From JBHJGU01 sp050331475 (GTDB taxonomy: Bacteria; Pseudomonadota; Alphaproteobacteria; Caulobacterales; Maricaulaceae): DNA of 27,227 nucleotides. The translations under genes and the position numbers were made by a program. Location of the stretch: the NCBI GenBank assembly GCA_050331475.1, contig JBHJGU010000079.1:1-27227 (forward strand), read 5' to 3'. The notes under the pieces are model-generated. The model did not search any database. It saw nothing but the letters and a program-made list of their open reading frames with translations, and was not told the origin of the DNA. Positions 15,822 through 23,905 of the stretch are shown here, one piece after another (positions within the stretch are counted from its first letter, which is position 1; every line of letters starts with the position of its first letter).

Positions 15822-16441
15822 CGCTGATTCCGACGGATCCGGCGCAGTCGCTCGCCGAACGTCTCGCCTGGCAAGCCGCCGTCCGGCGTCTGAGCGGATC
15901 GACGACGGGCGCCGCGGATCGCGCCCTCTTCCCCCGAACCGGTGAACAGCTCGATGCGCACCTCATCGGTGTCCGCGCTTAGGGTCACCGCCACCCCGTC
16001 AATCGCGGCGATCCGCCAACCGCCCGAAACGGCGTCGCCAACGCCCACCAGCCGGGCCGACCCCTGCGGATCACTGACGGGGGTCACGCTCACCAAGACC
16101 CGATCGCCCCGCGCCATGACCCCGGACAAGCGATCGTCACCGACCACGACCCCCCCCGCCTCAGCACGTGGTTGCGGCCGGTTCGCAACACCGCTGGCTG
16201 CTGCACGACCGCCACGTCCGCTGTCCGCCGCTTGAGCGCCAAACGGTTGAAGCCGTCGAAGCGCCTGCGCGGCGGCGGCGGGATCATAATTCGGCACGGT
16301 GACCGGCCGCCAGGTCGCCTCGCGCTCATCGAGGGAGCGCTGAGCCGCCGGAGCGCTGAACAACCAACCGCCGCCAAGCCCGATCGCCAAAGCGGCCGCC
16401 AGCGCAAGCAGAGCGGGGCTCGGTCGCGTCAAGGCGGTCAT
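15818..16441 (-). CDS. Type II secretion GspC/GspN-like protein
   Basis: This 207-residue bitopic protein has a short cytoplasmic tail, one transmembrane helix (about residues 8-28) and a periplasmic part. Residues about 90-165 (VVVGDDRLSGVM, then VGVGDAVSGGWRIAAIDG) have the small beta-barrel pattern of the GspC homology region, which contacts the secretin N0 domain. There is no PDZ or coiled coil. GspN-type proteins share parts of this pattern, so the exact letter is unsettled. If the inserted glycan cassette is ignored, gspD is the next gene in the same direction, which favours GspC. The start overlaps the gspM stop (ATGA at 16438-16441). Confidence 0.6.
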   Translation of the reverse strand: MTALTRPSPALLALAAALAIGLGGGWLFSAPAAQRSLDEREATWRPVTVPNYDPAAAAQALRRLQPFGAQAADSGRGGRAAASGVANRPQPRAEAGGVVVGDDRLSGVMARGDRVLVSVTPVSDPQGSARLVGVGDAVSGGWRIAAIDGVAVTLSADTDEVRIELFTGSGEEGAIRGARRRSAQTPDGGLPGETFGERLRRIRRNQR

Positions 16442-17178
16442 GGTTGAGACCGCGGCGGCGCACCGCCCTCCGACCCGACAACCACACCGCCCAAGGCGCG
16501 CAATTCATCCGCAGACAAGCCAACTTGACTGCGCGCGCCGCTAGCCGCCGGGTTGCGCGCGGGCGTCGCAGCCCCCGCAGGCGCGGCGGGGGGCGCGACC
16601 CCAAGCTGGACCGGGAACGCGATTTCAAGCTCGACGGTGAGCGCGGGCCGGCGCCGGATGTCCAAGCCGCGCACGACGGCGCGCCGATCGTTGGACTCCA
16701 AAACCTCCAACAAGCGGATCAACCCGCCCGCAGGCAGACCGCCATTGAGATTGGCCACAATGGCCGCTTGTCCCAAAACCGGTTCCGGCGTCTCGCGCAC
16801 GTTGAGCCTCGGCCGAACCATGCCCGCGTCCGCGGCCGCTCGCGTCAACCAGGTTTCGATCTCCGCCCGCGCCAGGCCCAGCGTGTCCGCGTACCAGGCG
16901 CGGCGTTGCAGATCGATCAGCGCCACCCGGGTCGCTTGACGACGCGCGCCCCAGTCCTCCGCGCCTAAGGACAATTGTTGTTCGTCAAACGCCGCGCGAG
17001 CCCGCGTTAACCGATCCTGCGCGGTTCCGGCGGACTGGCTCAAAACCAAAAACAACCAGGCCCACACCAACACGCCGATCGCGATCAGCCCTAGCCGCGC
17101 GCGCGGTTCGGCGACTTGGTCTTTCACAGACGTCCAGTGACGACGGGCCTGGGTTAAGGCGTCTGCGACCGCGGTCAT
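16438..17178 (-). CDS. gspM: Type II secretion inner-membrane protein GspM
   Basis: This 246-residue protein has a short N-terminal cytoplasmic part, a transmembrane helix at about residues 28-47 (GLIAIGVLVWAWLFLVL), a periplasmic helix and a ferredoxin-like domain (about 115-205). GspM pairs with GspL in the inner-membrane platform. The start is the ATG that overlaps the gspL stop codon (ATGA at 17175-17178). The open frame continues to 17385 but would place the membrane helix unusually deep. A Pro/Ala-rich tail follows residue 205, which is longer than usual for the family. Identification relies on topology and on its position after gspL more than on strong sequence motifs. Confidence 0.75.
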   Translation of the reverse strand: MTAVADALTQARRHWTSVKDQVAEPRARLGLIAIGVLVWAWLFLVLSQSAGTAQDRLTRARAAFDEQQLSLGAEDWGARRQATRVALIDLQRRAWYADTLGLARAEIETWLTRAAADAGMVRPRLNVRETPEPVLGQAAIVANLNGGLPAGGLIRLLEVLESNDRRAVVRGLDIRRRPALTVELEIAFPVQLGVAPPAAPAGAATPARNPAASGARSQVGLSADELRALGGVVVGSEGGAPPRSQP

Positions 17179-18269
17179 GACGAAGTTCCCGGATCGGCGG
17201 GCCGCAAGCCTTCCTCCGCCGCCGGCAATCGCGCACGAATGTCGACGGCTCCGGCTTGGCGACTGCGTTCGGCGTTGACGTCGGTGACCCCCTCCAACCC
17301 CTCCAAGGTTTGAACCAAACCGACCATGTCGACAGTTTGGGGCCAGACCAGGGTCGTCTCCAACCGTCCGCCGCGAAACCGCCAACTGCGTAAGTCCGCG
17401 CCTTGGGGAACCGCGTCCAACACACGGACGAGCAAATCAGCCTGATGCGGATGGCGAGCGATGCGCGCTTCGGCTTCGAGCAGACCCTGTTGGCGCAACG
17501 CCGCACGGCGATCGCGCACCCGGGCGGAAACTTCTGCGCCGGCGTTGTCGACCTGCGCCTCCAAGGCGGCGGCCGCCGCGTTCAGTCGGAGCGTTTCGCC
17601 GACGCGCCAGGCGATTGGAGCCGTGAGCGCGAACGCCGCGATGACGGCGGCGCGTTTGGCCGGCGCTTGGCGGATCTCGTCCAACAGATCGGCGAACGCG
17701 CCCCGTCCGCCCCAGGGGCGATCGGACAGCGCCGGCGCGACCGGCTCCGGGGACGGCGCGGGGCCAAGGCCCGCTGAGCGCAGAAACACTCCCCAATCCT
17801 CATCCGAGGGTCGCCGCGGCCAAAACCGGCTCGCGACCAGCGCGCCCTCGCGCCAGACCTGACCGTCAAAGCCTTCGCCCACGCTGACCAGCCGCGCGCC
17901 GCCCGGGGCGGGGGGCGCGTGTAAGGCCGTCTCGGGCCAGACCTTGACGCCCTGGGCGTCCAACCCCGCGTCGGCGAGTTGGGCGGCGGCCTTTTGCGCG
18001 TCCCAAGACCACGCCACCGCCCATTTCTCCGACCAGCCCATGTGGACCGCGGCGGCCGCAAAGGGCGCTTGACGGCGGGCTTTCAAGGTCAGGGCTTGGC
18101 GTTCGCGGCGCTGATCGTCCACGTTTTTTAGCCGCGGCAAGGCGTTGACCCGCAGGGCCGCCCGGCTGAGCACGATCGTGCGCGTGCGCGCGTCCGGCTC
18201 GGGGTCAAAAACGCCCTGGCGAGAGAGGAAAACCGCGCGCCGGATCGGGAAGGGAGGGGAGGTCGTCAT
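17175..18269 (-). CDS. gspL: Type II secretion protein GspL
   Basis: This 364-residue protein links the GspE ATPase to the inner-membrane platform. The N-terminal 190 residues are the cytoplasmic actin-like part (IVLSRAALRVNALP, RQALTLKARRQAPF), followed by one transmembrane helix at about 206-223. The C-terminal periplasmic ferredoxin-like domain shows LLVRVLDAVPQGADLRSWRF and a VQTLEGLEGVTDV strand. The ATG start at 18269 lies inside the 3' end of gspK, giving a 65-base overlap. No later ATG occurs before residue 77, so a shorter start would remove part of the conserved N-terminal domain. It overlaps gspM by four bases. Confidence 0.8.
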   Translation of the reverse strand: MTTSPPFPIRRAVFLSRQGVFDPEPDARTRTIVLSRAALRVNALPRLKNVDDQRRERQALTLKARRQAPFAAAAVHMGWSEKWAVAWSWDAQKAAAQLADAGLDAQGVKVWPETALHAPPAPGGARLVSVGEGFDGQVWREGALVASRFWPRRPSDEDWGVFLRSAGLGPAPSPEPVAPALSDRPWGGRGAFADLLDEIRQAPAKRAAVIAAFALTAPIAWRVGETLRLNAAAAALEAQVDNAGAEVSARVRDRRAALRQQGLLEAEARIARHPHQADLLVRVLDAVPQGADLRSWRFRGGRLETTLVWPQTVDMVGLVQTLEGLEGVTDVNAERSRQAGAVDIRARLPAAEEGLRPADPGTSS

Positions 18270-19248
18270 CAGCCCAAGCTTCTAGCACATCGGTCGAGGC
18301 GGGCGCGAGCCGGCGGTCGCGCACCCGAGCCGGCGCGATTGTATCCGAATAATCGACGTCAATGTCTATGCGCCGCCGCACGCCGTCGCCTAAGCGCCAG
18401 CTTTCCACCCGAACGCGCCGGGTCGTATCCGTCGTCGGCGTCACATCGGCCCGAAGCGGCGTACCGAGGACGTTCAACGCCTCAGAAAGATCGGCGAACG
18501 CGCTGAGGCGCCGTTGGGCGTAAAATCGGGCAAGATCTTCGGATCGCCCGCCAGGCGCGAGCACGCGCAAGACCGCCGGCGGGGCGGCGTTGAGGTTCAA
18601 CCGACGCGCGCCGGAGACCACCGCCAGATCCGTCAACCCGCCCGGCCGCCAAAACGCCTCCCGATCCCAGCCCAAAGCGCCGCGGGCCTCATCGATCACC
18701 GTCAGGCTGCGGCTTGGCGGCGGGGGGCGGCCGGCGCGGGCGTAAGCGGCGGTCTCCGCGCCTCCGGGCCGGGGGGTGTCGGTTTCGTCGATAAAATCGG
18801 CCAGAATCGCGCCTAAGCTGGGTTGGTCGGCTGCGGGCGCGCCTAAAGCGCCCGCGAGATCGCGCAGTACCGCCTCCGACGCCCAACGCAAATTGATCAA
18901 TCCGCCGCGGTCGCGCACGCTCGCGCGCACCGGCGCGCCGGTCCAATCCGCAGCGTAAGGCCGGCCGTCAAAGCGCAACGGGATTGGCACGGCGTCAGGC
19001 TCCGGCGTGCGTTCGTTGATCGTGCGCGTCAGGTCGACGCCGCCAGGATTGGCGCCCCCCGCCAGCACATAGAAAATCAGGGTTTCTTCGGCGGAGAGGA
19101 TCGCCGCCTCCGCAAGCGCGCGATCATTGAGCGGGATGGCGGCGCGCTGCACCCGCGCGGTGGTGCGCGCACCCAGCGCAAAGACCAGCGCCATAGCGGA
19201 AATCACGCCCAATACGATCGGCAAAATAAAACCTTGATGCGCCCGCAT
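18205..19248 (-). CDS. gspK: Type II secretion pseudopilin GspK
   Basis: This 347-residue large tip pseudopilin has the leader MRAHQG followed by FILPIVLGVISAMALVFAL. The +5 position is not Glu, as is normal for GspK, so it should cap the pseudopilus tip. The inserted domain is recognisable by INLRWASEAVLRDLAGALG with IADFIDE-like Asp residues (ILADFIDETD), and later by RRLNLNAAPPAVLRVL, both typical of GspK. The start at 19248 follows the gspJ stop by one base. An upstream extension to 19401 is rejected because it would bury the prepilin leader. The 3' end overlaps gspL by 65 bases. Confidence 0.9.
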   Translation of the reverse strand: MRAHQGFILPIVLGVISAMALVFALGARTTARVQRAAIPLNDRALAEAAILSAEETLIFYVLAGGANPGGVDLTRTINERTPEPDAVPIPLRFDGRPYAADWTGAPVRASVRDRGGLINLRWASEAVLRDLAGALGAPAADQPSLGAILADFIDETDTPRPGGAETAAYARAGRPPPPSRSLTVIDEARGALGWDREAFWRPGGLTDLAVVSGARRLNLNAAPPAVLRVLAPGGRSEDLARFYAQRRLSAFADLSEALNVLGTPLRADVTPTTDTTRRVRVESWRLGDGVRRRIDIDVDYSDTIAPARVRDRRLAPASTDVLEAWADDDLPSLPDPARGFPLSPGRF

Positions 19249-19249
19249 A

Positions 19250-19867
19250 TCAGGGCCGTCCGCCGAGAATGCGGTCCTCGACCAGGTCTTCGATCCGGCG
19301 CACTTGCACGGTGGTGGGCAAAGCGGCGACCAAGGACAGCGCATCCCGCCCCTCCCCCGCGGAAAACGCGACCGCGCGGGGCAACGGATCGACGCGCTCA
19401 AAAGACCCGCTGGCGTCGAAACTCGATCGCCATGCGCCGTCGGCGTGAAGGTATTGGAAATCGGGCGCGCCGGGGCCGGACCACCGCGCCAGCGTGATCT
19501 CGCCTTCTGCTACGCCTAAGACGAGCGCCCCGCCGTCCGAGGCCGTTCGCGCCGCCAGCCGGCCAATGCGCGCGCCATTGATCCCCGGCGGATTGACGAA
19601 ATAGGCGGTAAACCCGCTGGCATCGCCTTGAAACACCACCTCATTCGCGGCGCCGGGGCTGATGCGTTCCAGCGTGGCGCGGGCGACGAACAGATCCGCT
19701 TTGCGTTCCAGCGTCTCGGCAAGCCGAGGGAATAGCCGCGCGGAGGAGCCCAGCATGCGCGCCACGCCGTCGGTCGCGACGAAAGCGGCCAAAGCCACCA
19801 CCGCCAGCGCAGCGATGGTTTCCAACAGGGTGAAGCCCGAACGGATGTGGCGGCGAGTTTGGCCCAT
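19250..19867 (-). CDS. gspJ: Type II secretion pseudopilin GspJ
   Basis: This 205-residue minor pseudopilin has the leader MGQTRRHIRSG cleaved before FTLLETIAALAVVALAAF, with Glu at +5. Its length and its position immediately upstream of gspK identify it as GspJ, which with GspI and GspK forms the pseudopilus tip. The ATG has AGGGG about five bases upstream. It is the first T2SS gene of this block and starts 62 bases after the RES toxin stop, with no clear terminator between. It may therefore be read partly from the toxin-antitoxin promoter. Confidence 0.85.
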   Translation of the reverse strand: MGQTRRHIRSGFTLLETIAALAVVALAAFVATDGVARMLGSSARLFPRLAETLERKADLFVARATLERISPGAANEVVFQGDASGFTAYFVNPPGINGARIGRLAARTASDGGALVLGVAEGEITLARWSGPGAPDFQYLHADGAWRSSFDASGSFERVDPLPRAVAFSAGEGRDALSLVAALPTTVQVRRIEDLVEDRILGGRP

Positions 19868-19929
19868 GGTTTCCCCTAACGCGGGCTAATTGGGGCGGCA
19901 AGCGGGCGCGCGGGGTTGCGAAGGCGGGT

Positions 19930-20700
19930 TTAGCTCGACCGCCGCCAGTGAAAATCGTCCAGGCGCGCGTCATGGGCCCACACTTCGGGCGGCAGGCTCA
20001 GCGTTTGGTTGGGGAGGGCCCAAAGGGCGTGGACGCCGGCCTTGTTAAACCAGAGCCGCCAGCTTTGCGATGACGTCGGCGCCCGGGCGGCGAAGGCTTG
20101 GCAGGTCAAAACCGCCGCGTTCGCGTTGTGATCGGGATCGCGGACGGAGGCGTAGCGGATGATCTCCACCGCCTGTTCGCGGGCCGCGGTTTCGAGCGCC
20201 TGGCAAGCGGCGTAGTCGGTGGTGTGCATCCAGAGCGCGCCGGCGGCGTCAAAGGGCGGCGCAGTCAAGTTAATTGCGGCTTGAGTTTTGACGGGGACGT
20301 CGAACGCGGTTTGCTCTGTGGGTTGGGCTGGGAACGGCGTATCCGGCGAGTCGGCGTAAAACAACAGAAGATGAAACGCCGTTTCGATAATCGCGGTTGT
20401 TGGTGCTTCGGAGGCGTAGAACACCCCCGGCGTCGGTCCGGCGCGGCGAAATCGCGAGCCGTTTGGATAACAGCCATAGCGAAATGGCGTCATATACAAG
20501 TCGTGCAAAGGCGCGCACTCGGGCGGGACCGGCGGTTTGGTCTCCTCAAGGATATCTTCGAGCAAGCGTTGCTCGCCGAGCGTATCCACCAACGCCGCCG
20601 TGGCGACGATGTGCTGCGCTTCAACGCATCGCCACAGAATGCGTTCGAACGCACTAGGCTCAGATTGGAGCGCGTCGGGTGTCCAAATAGGCAAGACCAT
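19930..20700 (-). CDS. RES domain toxin
   Basis: This 256-residue protein carries the RES family pattern: Arg in SRFRRAG (about 83-88), GVFYASEAPTTAIIETAFH with Tyr95 and Glu106, and Ser185 in YASVRDPDHNANAAVL. RES toxins degrade cellular NAD+ when not held by their Xre/ParS-like partner. The start is the ATG of MVLPIWTPDA at 20700, inside the 3' end of the antitoxin gene (41-base overlap). A start 11 codons earlier is possible. The long N-terminal region before the RES core and the overall length fit the larger RES subfamily. Confidence 0.85.
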   Translation of the reverse strand: MVLPIWTPDALQSEPSAFERILWRCVEAQHIVATAALVDTLGEQRLLEDILEETKPPVPPECAPLHDLYMTPFRYGCYPNGSRFRRAGPTPGVFYASEAPTTAIIETAFHLLLFYADSPDTPFPAQPTEQTAFDVPVKTQAAINLTAPPFDAAGALWMHTTDYAACQALETAAREQAVEIIRYASVRDPDHNANAAVLTCQAFAARAPTSSQSWRLWFNKAGVHALWALPNQTLSLPPEVWAHDARLDDFHWRRSS

Positions 20701-21037
20701 GGATAAGCCCCGAAACCGTTTTGATCTGATCAAGGGAGCAGCCGCCGAGCGCGCGATTGTCGTTGCGCAGCCAAGCGCGCGCCACGTCCGCGTCGCCGCC
20801 GGTCACAGCGCTTAAGGCGCGAAACAGCCGAACGAATAAAGCGCCCAGTTCGAACGGTTTTGATCCCGCCTCCAGCCGGAATCGCGCCTGGCGCATGCGC
20901 GAGACCGTCGGCGCCGAAAGGCCTAAGATTATCGCGAGATCGCGCCCGGAAATATCGAGCGCGTCCGCGGCCCGAACAACCGCCATGGTCATAACCCGCG
21001 CGCGTTCGTCGCTTTCCGCTGTTTGAACTTGACCCAT
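20660..21037 (-). CDS. Xre/MbcA/ParS-type antitoxin
   Basis: This 125-residue antitoxin pairs with the RES toxin. Residues about 15-60 form a helix-turn-helix (RAADALDISGRDLAIILGLS, then APTVSRMRQAR). The C-terminal part (RALGGCSLDQIKTVSGLIHG, then LAYLD) is the toxin-binding ParS-like domain that blocks the NAD-binding pocket. The start is the ATG of MGQVQTAESD, with GGAAAGG seven bases upstream. The family normally represses its own operon, and an AT-rich promoter region with palindromic GAAATTTC lies directly upstream. Confidence 0.87.
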   Translation of the reverse strand: MGQVQTAESDERARVMTMAVVRAADALDISGRDLAIILGLSAPTVSRMRQARFRLEAGSKPFELGALFVRLFRALSAVTGGDADVARAWLRNDNRALGGCSLDQIKTVSGLIHGLAYLDTRRAPI

Positions 21038-21061
21038 GCAATTACCTTTCCTTTGGAATAT

Positions 21062-21090
21062 AAAATATGCGAAATTTCTAAGGAACACAA
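21062..21090 (-). promoter_or_regulatory. Candidate promoter/operator of the RES-Xre operon
   Basis: On the minus strand TTGTGT (21085-21090) and TATTTT (21062-21067) are separated by 17 bases. The spacer contains the palindrome GAAATTTC (21071-21078), a possible binding site for the antitoxin. This is the most AT-rich stretch in the surrounding kilobases. Confidence 0.5.
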
Positions 21091-21150
21091 AAAGCGGCCG
21101 ACCGCGCGGTTATCTTGATCCGGCGCGTTCGCGCCGATAGCCCGAACGCC

Positions 21151-23097
21151 ATGCTCGATCTCTCCGTTGCGCCGATCTTGGTGGTGTCCGCTTTGACCCT
21201 GCTCGCCATACTCGCCGGCGCGGCGGGAGAGCGGGTCGGCGCGCCGGTTTTGCTGGTGTTCCTAGTTGTCGGCATGCTGGCGGGGCCGGAAGGGTTGGGC
21301 GGGCTTCGCTTTGAAAACGTCGAAGCGGCGTATGCGCTTGGCTCCGCCGCTTTGGCGGTCATCCTGTTTGACGGCGGGGCTCGGTCCACACCGTCAGTGT
21401 TACGCGCCGGTGCCGGGCCGGGGCTGGCGCTGGGCACGTTAGGCGTGGTGCTGACCGCTGGGTTAGCCGCGCCGGCGGCGAAATACGCGTTCGGGCTCGA
21501 TTGGGCCTCGGCGCTGCTCATGGGCGCGATCGTCTCAGCCACGGACGCGGCGGCCGTGTTCGCGATTCTGAGCCGTTCGGGCGCCGCCTCGGGCCGGCTG
21601 AGCAGCGCGCTGGAGGTGGAATCCGGGGTCAATGACGCCATGGCGGTGGCGCTGACCACGGCTTTGGCGGCCAGCCTCGCCAACGCGGAGGGCGGCTTGC
21701 TGACCGCCCTGCTGTGGGCGCCGGTCCAACTCGCCGGCGGGATCGTCGTGGGCGCGTTTGGCGGACGCGCACTGGCGGGCGTCATGAAAGGCGTGCGCTT
21801 GGCGGGCGGGCTTTACGGCTTGCTGGCGCTCGCGGGCGGCTTGTTCGTCTTCGCCCTGGCCCAAAGCGTGAGCGTCAGCGGGTTTCTTGCGGTGTATGTG
21901 GCTGGGGTGCAGCTCGCCCGCGCGCGGCTGGCCCCGGATCGCTCGCCCAATGCGTTTCTCGACGGGTTTGCTTGGCTCGCCCAAGTGGGCCTGTTTCTGA
22001 TGCTGGGGCTGATGGCGGCGCCGTCGCATTTGGCGGGGCTTGCGGGGCCGTCTCTGGGCTTCGCGGTGGCGTTGGCGGTTCTTGCGCGACCGATCGCAGT
22101 TTTTGCCTGTCTGGCGCCGTTTGGATGGCGGTTAAGCGAGATTGCATTTGCCGCCTGGGTGGGCTTGCGCGGCGCGACGCCGATCTTCTTGGCCCTGACG
22201 CCAGCTTTGTTCGGCGCGCCGAATGCGAGCCTCTATTTCGCCGCCGCAGCGGGCGTGGTGCTCGTCTCCCTAGTGGCGCAGGGCTGGACGGTCGAGGCCG
22301 CGGCCCGGCTGTTCGGCTTAGCGCCAAAACCGCCCGACCAGCGCACGGCGCGTCGGGCCGGTTGGGCTCGGCTCGCCGCCATGGGGGCGTGTTTCGCCGC
22401 CGGAGGCGCGTATGCGCTGACCAGCGCCGCCCCGCCCCCAGGTTCTGCAACGGTGACTTTGTCGACCCCCGAAACCCTGGCTGAGCTGGCGGTCGCGCTG
22501 GAGGAGGCGCCGGTTCAGGTCGCGGGTTTTCCAGCAGGTTTCGCTGAGGCCCCCGCAGAGACCCGCCAAACCGCCTTCGCCGCAGTCGTGCGCGCGGCGT
22601 TGGAGCGGGCGAATGCCGAAGCGGCGGCCGAACGAGCGGAGGTTCAAGGCATGGTCCAGTCGCGCGAAGACGGCCGCAGGCTCAGCGTCGCGCAGGATGA
22701 GCGCCTGGCTGAACTCGCCCAGATTTACGGCGCCCGGTTTGGCGACATGGAGGACTTGCTGGCCCGCATTGACGCGCTGCCCGCCGCCTTGGGCGTGGCC
22801 CAGGCCGCCTTGGCCAGCGGTTGGGGATCCAGCCCCCGCGCGCTCTCCGCCAATGACGTCTTCGGACGGGGCCGCACCTATGAGGACATCGACGCGGCCG
22901 CGCGCGATTATTTGCGGTTTCTCAACACCGGGCCCGCCTTTGAAGACTTACGCGCCACGCGCGCCGCTTTGCGGGCTCAGGAGCGCGCGCTCGAGCCACT
23001 CACCCTGATCCCGCACCTGCATCCCTACGCCGCGGACGGGCCAACCTATGTGGATCGGGTCACCCGGATCGCGCAAACCCTTGAGGCGGCCGGTTGA
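21151..23097 (+). CDS. CPA1-type cation/H+ antiporter fused to inactive Bax-like domain
   Basis: The 648-residue product has two parts. Residues 1-390 are a multi-span cation/proton antiporter of the NhaP/CvrA type: LVVGMLAGPEGLG, ILFDGGARS, and the ion-binding ESGVNDAMAVALT (Asn161-Asp162). After an extra hydrophobic helix (about 404-422), residues 465-645 match Bax-type glucosaminidases: RANAE, LLARIDALPAALGVAQAAL, SGWGSS, NDVFG, ARDYLRFLNTGPAFEDLRA and YVDRVTRI. The catalytic Glu expected before SGWG is Ala555 (codon GCC at 22813). The extra helix would place this domain in the periplasm. The ATG at 21151 begins a hydrophobic helix; a longer start at 21115 is unlikely. Antiport may control ions or volume, with the dead enzyme domain perhaps sensing cell wall; that is inference. 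Confidence 0.8.
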   Translation: MLDLSVAPILVVSALTLLAILAGAAGERVGAPVLLVFLVVGMLAGPEGLGGLRFENVEAAYALGSAALAVILFDGGARSTPSVLRAGAGPGLALGTLGVVLTAGLAAPAAKYAFGLDWASALLMGAIVSATDAAAVFAILSRSGAASGRLSSALEVESGVNDAMAVALTTALAASLANAEGGLLTALLWAPVQLAGGIVVGAFGGRALAGVMKGVRLAGGLYGLLALAGGLFVFALAQSVSVSGFLAVYVAGVQLARARLAPDRSPNAFLDGFAWLAQVGLFLMLGLMAAPSHLAGLAGPSLGFAVALAVLARPIAVFACLAPFGWRLSEIAFAAWVGLRGATPIFLALTPALFGAPNASLYFAAAAGVVLVSLVAQGWTVEAAARLFGLAPKPPDQRTARRAGWARLAAMGACFAAGGAYALTSAAPPPGSATVTLSTPETLAELAVALEEAPVQVAGFPAGFAEAPAETRQTAFAAVVRAALERANAEAAAERAEVQGMVQSREDGRRLSVAQDERLAELAQIYGARFGDMEDLLARIDALPAALGVAQAALASGWGSSPRALSANDVFGRGRTYEDIDAAARDYLRFLNTGPAFEDLRATRAALRAQERALEPLTLIPHLHPYAADGPTYVDRVTRIAQTLEAAG

Positions 23098-23134
23098 ACC
23101 CGCTAAGCCCGGAGTGACTGAGGAAAGCGCCGCT

Positions 23135-23902
23135 ATGCCTGAACCCGGCCGCCAAGCCCCGCCGTATGATTACGTGTTCGCCACCGGTTTGAACCGGTCA
23201 GGCTCCACTTGGGGCTATAACGTGGCGCGACTGCTTCTAGCGGACGCCTGCGGGGCGGAGGCCTATGAATGCGGCTATTTCGGCGAAGGCGACGCGTTCG
23301 AAGCCGAGTTAGACCAACGGGTCGGCGAGCGACGCCGCGCATTGATGAAATTTCACATCCCTAGCCCTTTGGCCGTGGACCTAGCGGAGCATGATCGAGC
23401 GCGTGCGATCTTCACCTGGCGGCATCCGCTCGCTGCGATCGCTTCGCTGATGGAGATGTTCGACACGCCGTTTGACGATGCGTTGGAATGGGTCGAGCTC
23501 GGCCTCACAGCTGGGGAGATTTGGGCGGAGACGGACGCGGTGGTTTTCGTTGCCTTCGATGACCTCACCAGAGCGCCGGAGCGCGAGATTGCGCGGATTG
23601 CGGCCGGCCTTGGGGTGTCCGCGAGCGGGCAAACGATCACGCGCATCGCGGAGGCCACGAATTTCTTCAACGCCAAAGCGCACGCCGAACGATTGAAGGG
23701 TCGGTCGGACCTGATTGACGCGGGCGAGAGCGCTTATGATCCCGTCACCCTCTTGCATGTGGGCCATGCACGCGAGGGCGCTGAACGGGATTGGCGACAG
23801 ACGCTGAGCGCGGATCAAGCCGACCGGGCGCGCGGACATTTAAAAACGTGGTTCGCCGCGGACGGGACGTTCGCGCCGGGCGTCTTGGCGCAGACGGGCT
23901 AG
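23135..23902 (+). CDS. Sulfotransferase family protein
   Basis: This 255-residue protein has the PAPS loop FATGLNRSGSTWGYNVARLL near its N-terminus and the 3'-phosphate segment AIFTWRHPLAAIASLMEMF. VVFVAFDDLTRAPEREIARI near the middle matches the family's later strand and helix. The ATG at 23135 has GAGGAAA about ten bases upstream. An open frame to 23048 overlaps the antiporter gene and is not preferred. It lies 37 bases after the antiporter and 3 bases before the CoA-transferase, suggesting one transcript. It is the fourth sulfotransferase in the window. Confidence 0.78.
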   Translation: MPEPGRQAPPYDYVFATGLNRSGSTWGYNVARLLLADACGAEAYECGYFGEGDAFEAELDQRVGERRRALMKFHIPSPLAVDLAEHDRARAIFTWRHPLAAIASLMEMFDTPFDDALEWVELGLTAGEIWAETDAVVFVAFDDLTRAPEREIARIAAGLGVSASGQTITRIAEATNFFNAKAHAERLKGRSDLIDAGESAYDPVTLLHVGHAREGAERDWRQTLSADQADRARGHLKTWFAADGTFAPGVLAQTG

Positions 23903-23905
23903 CCC

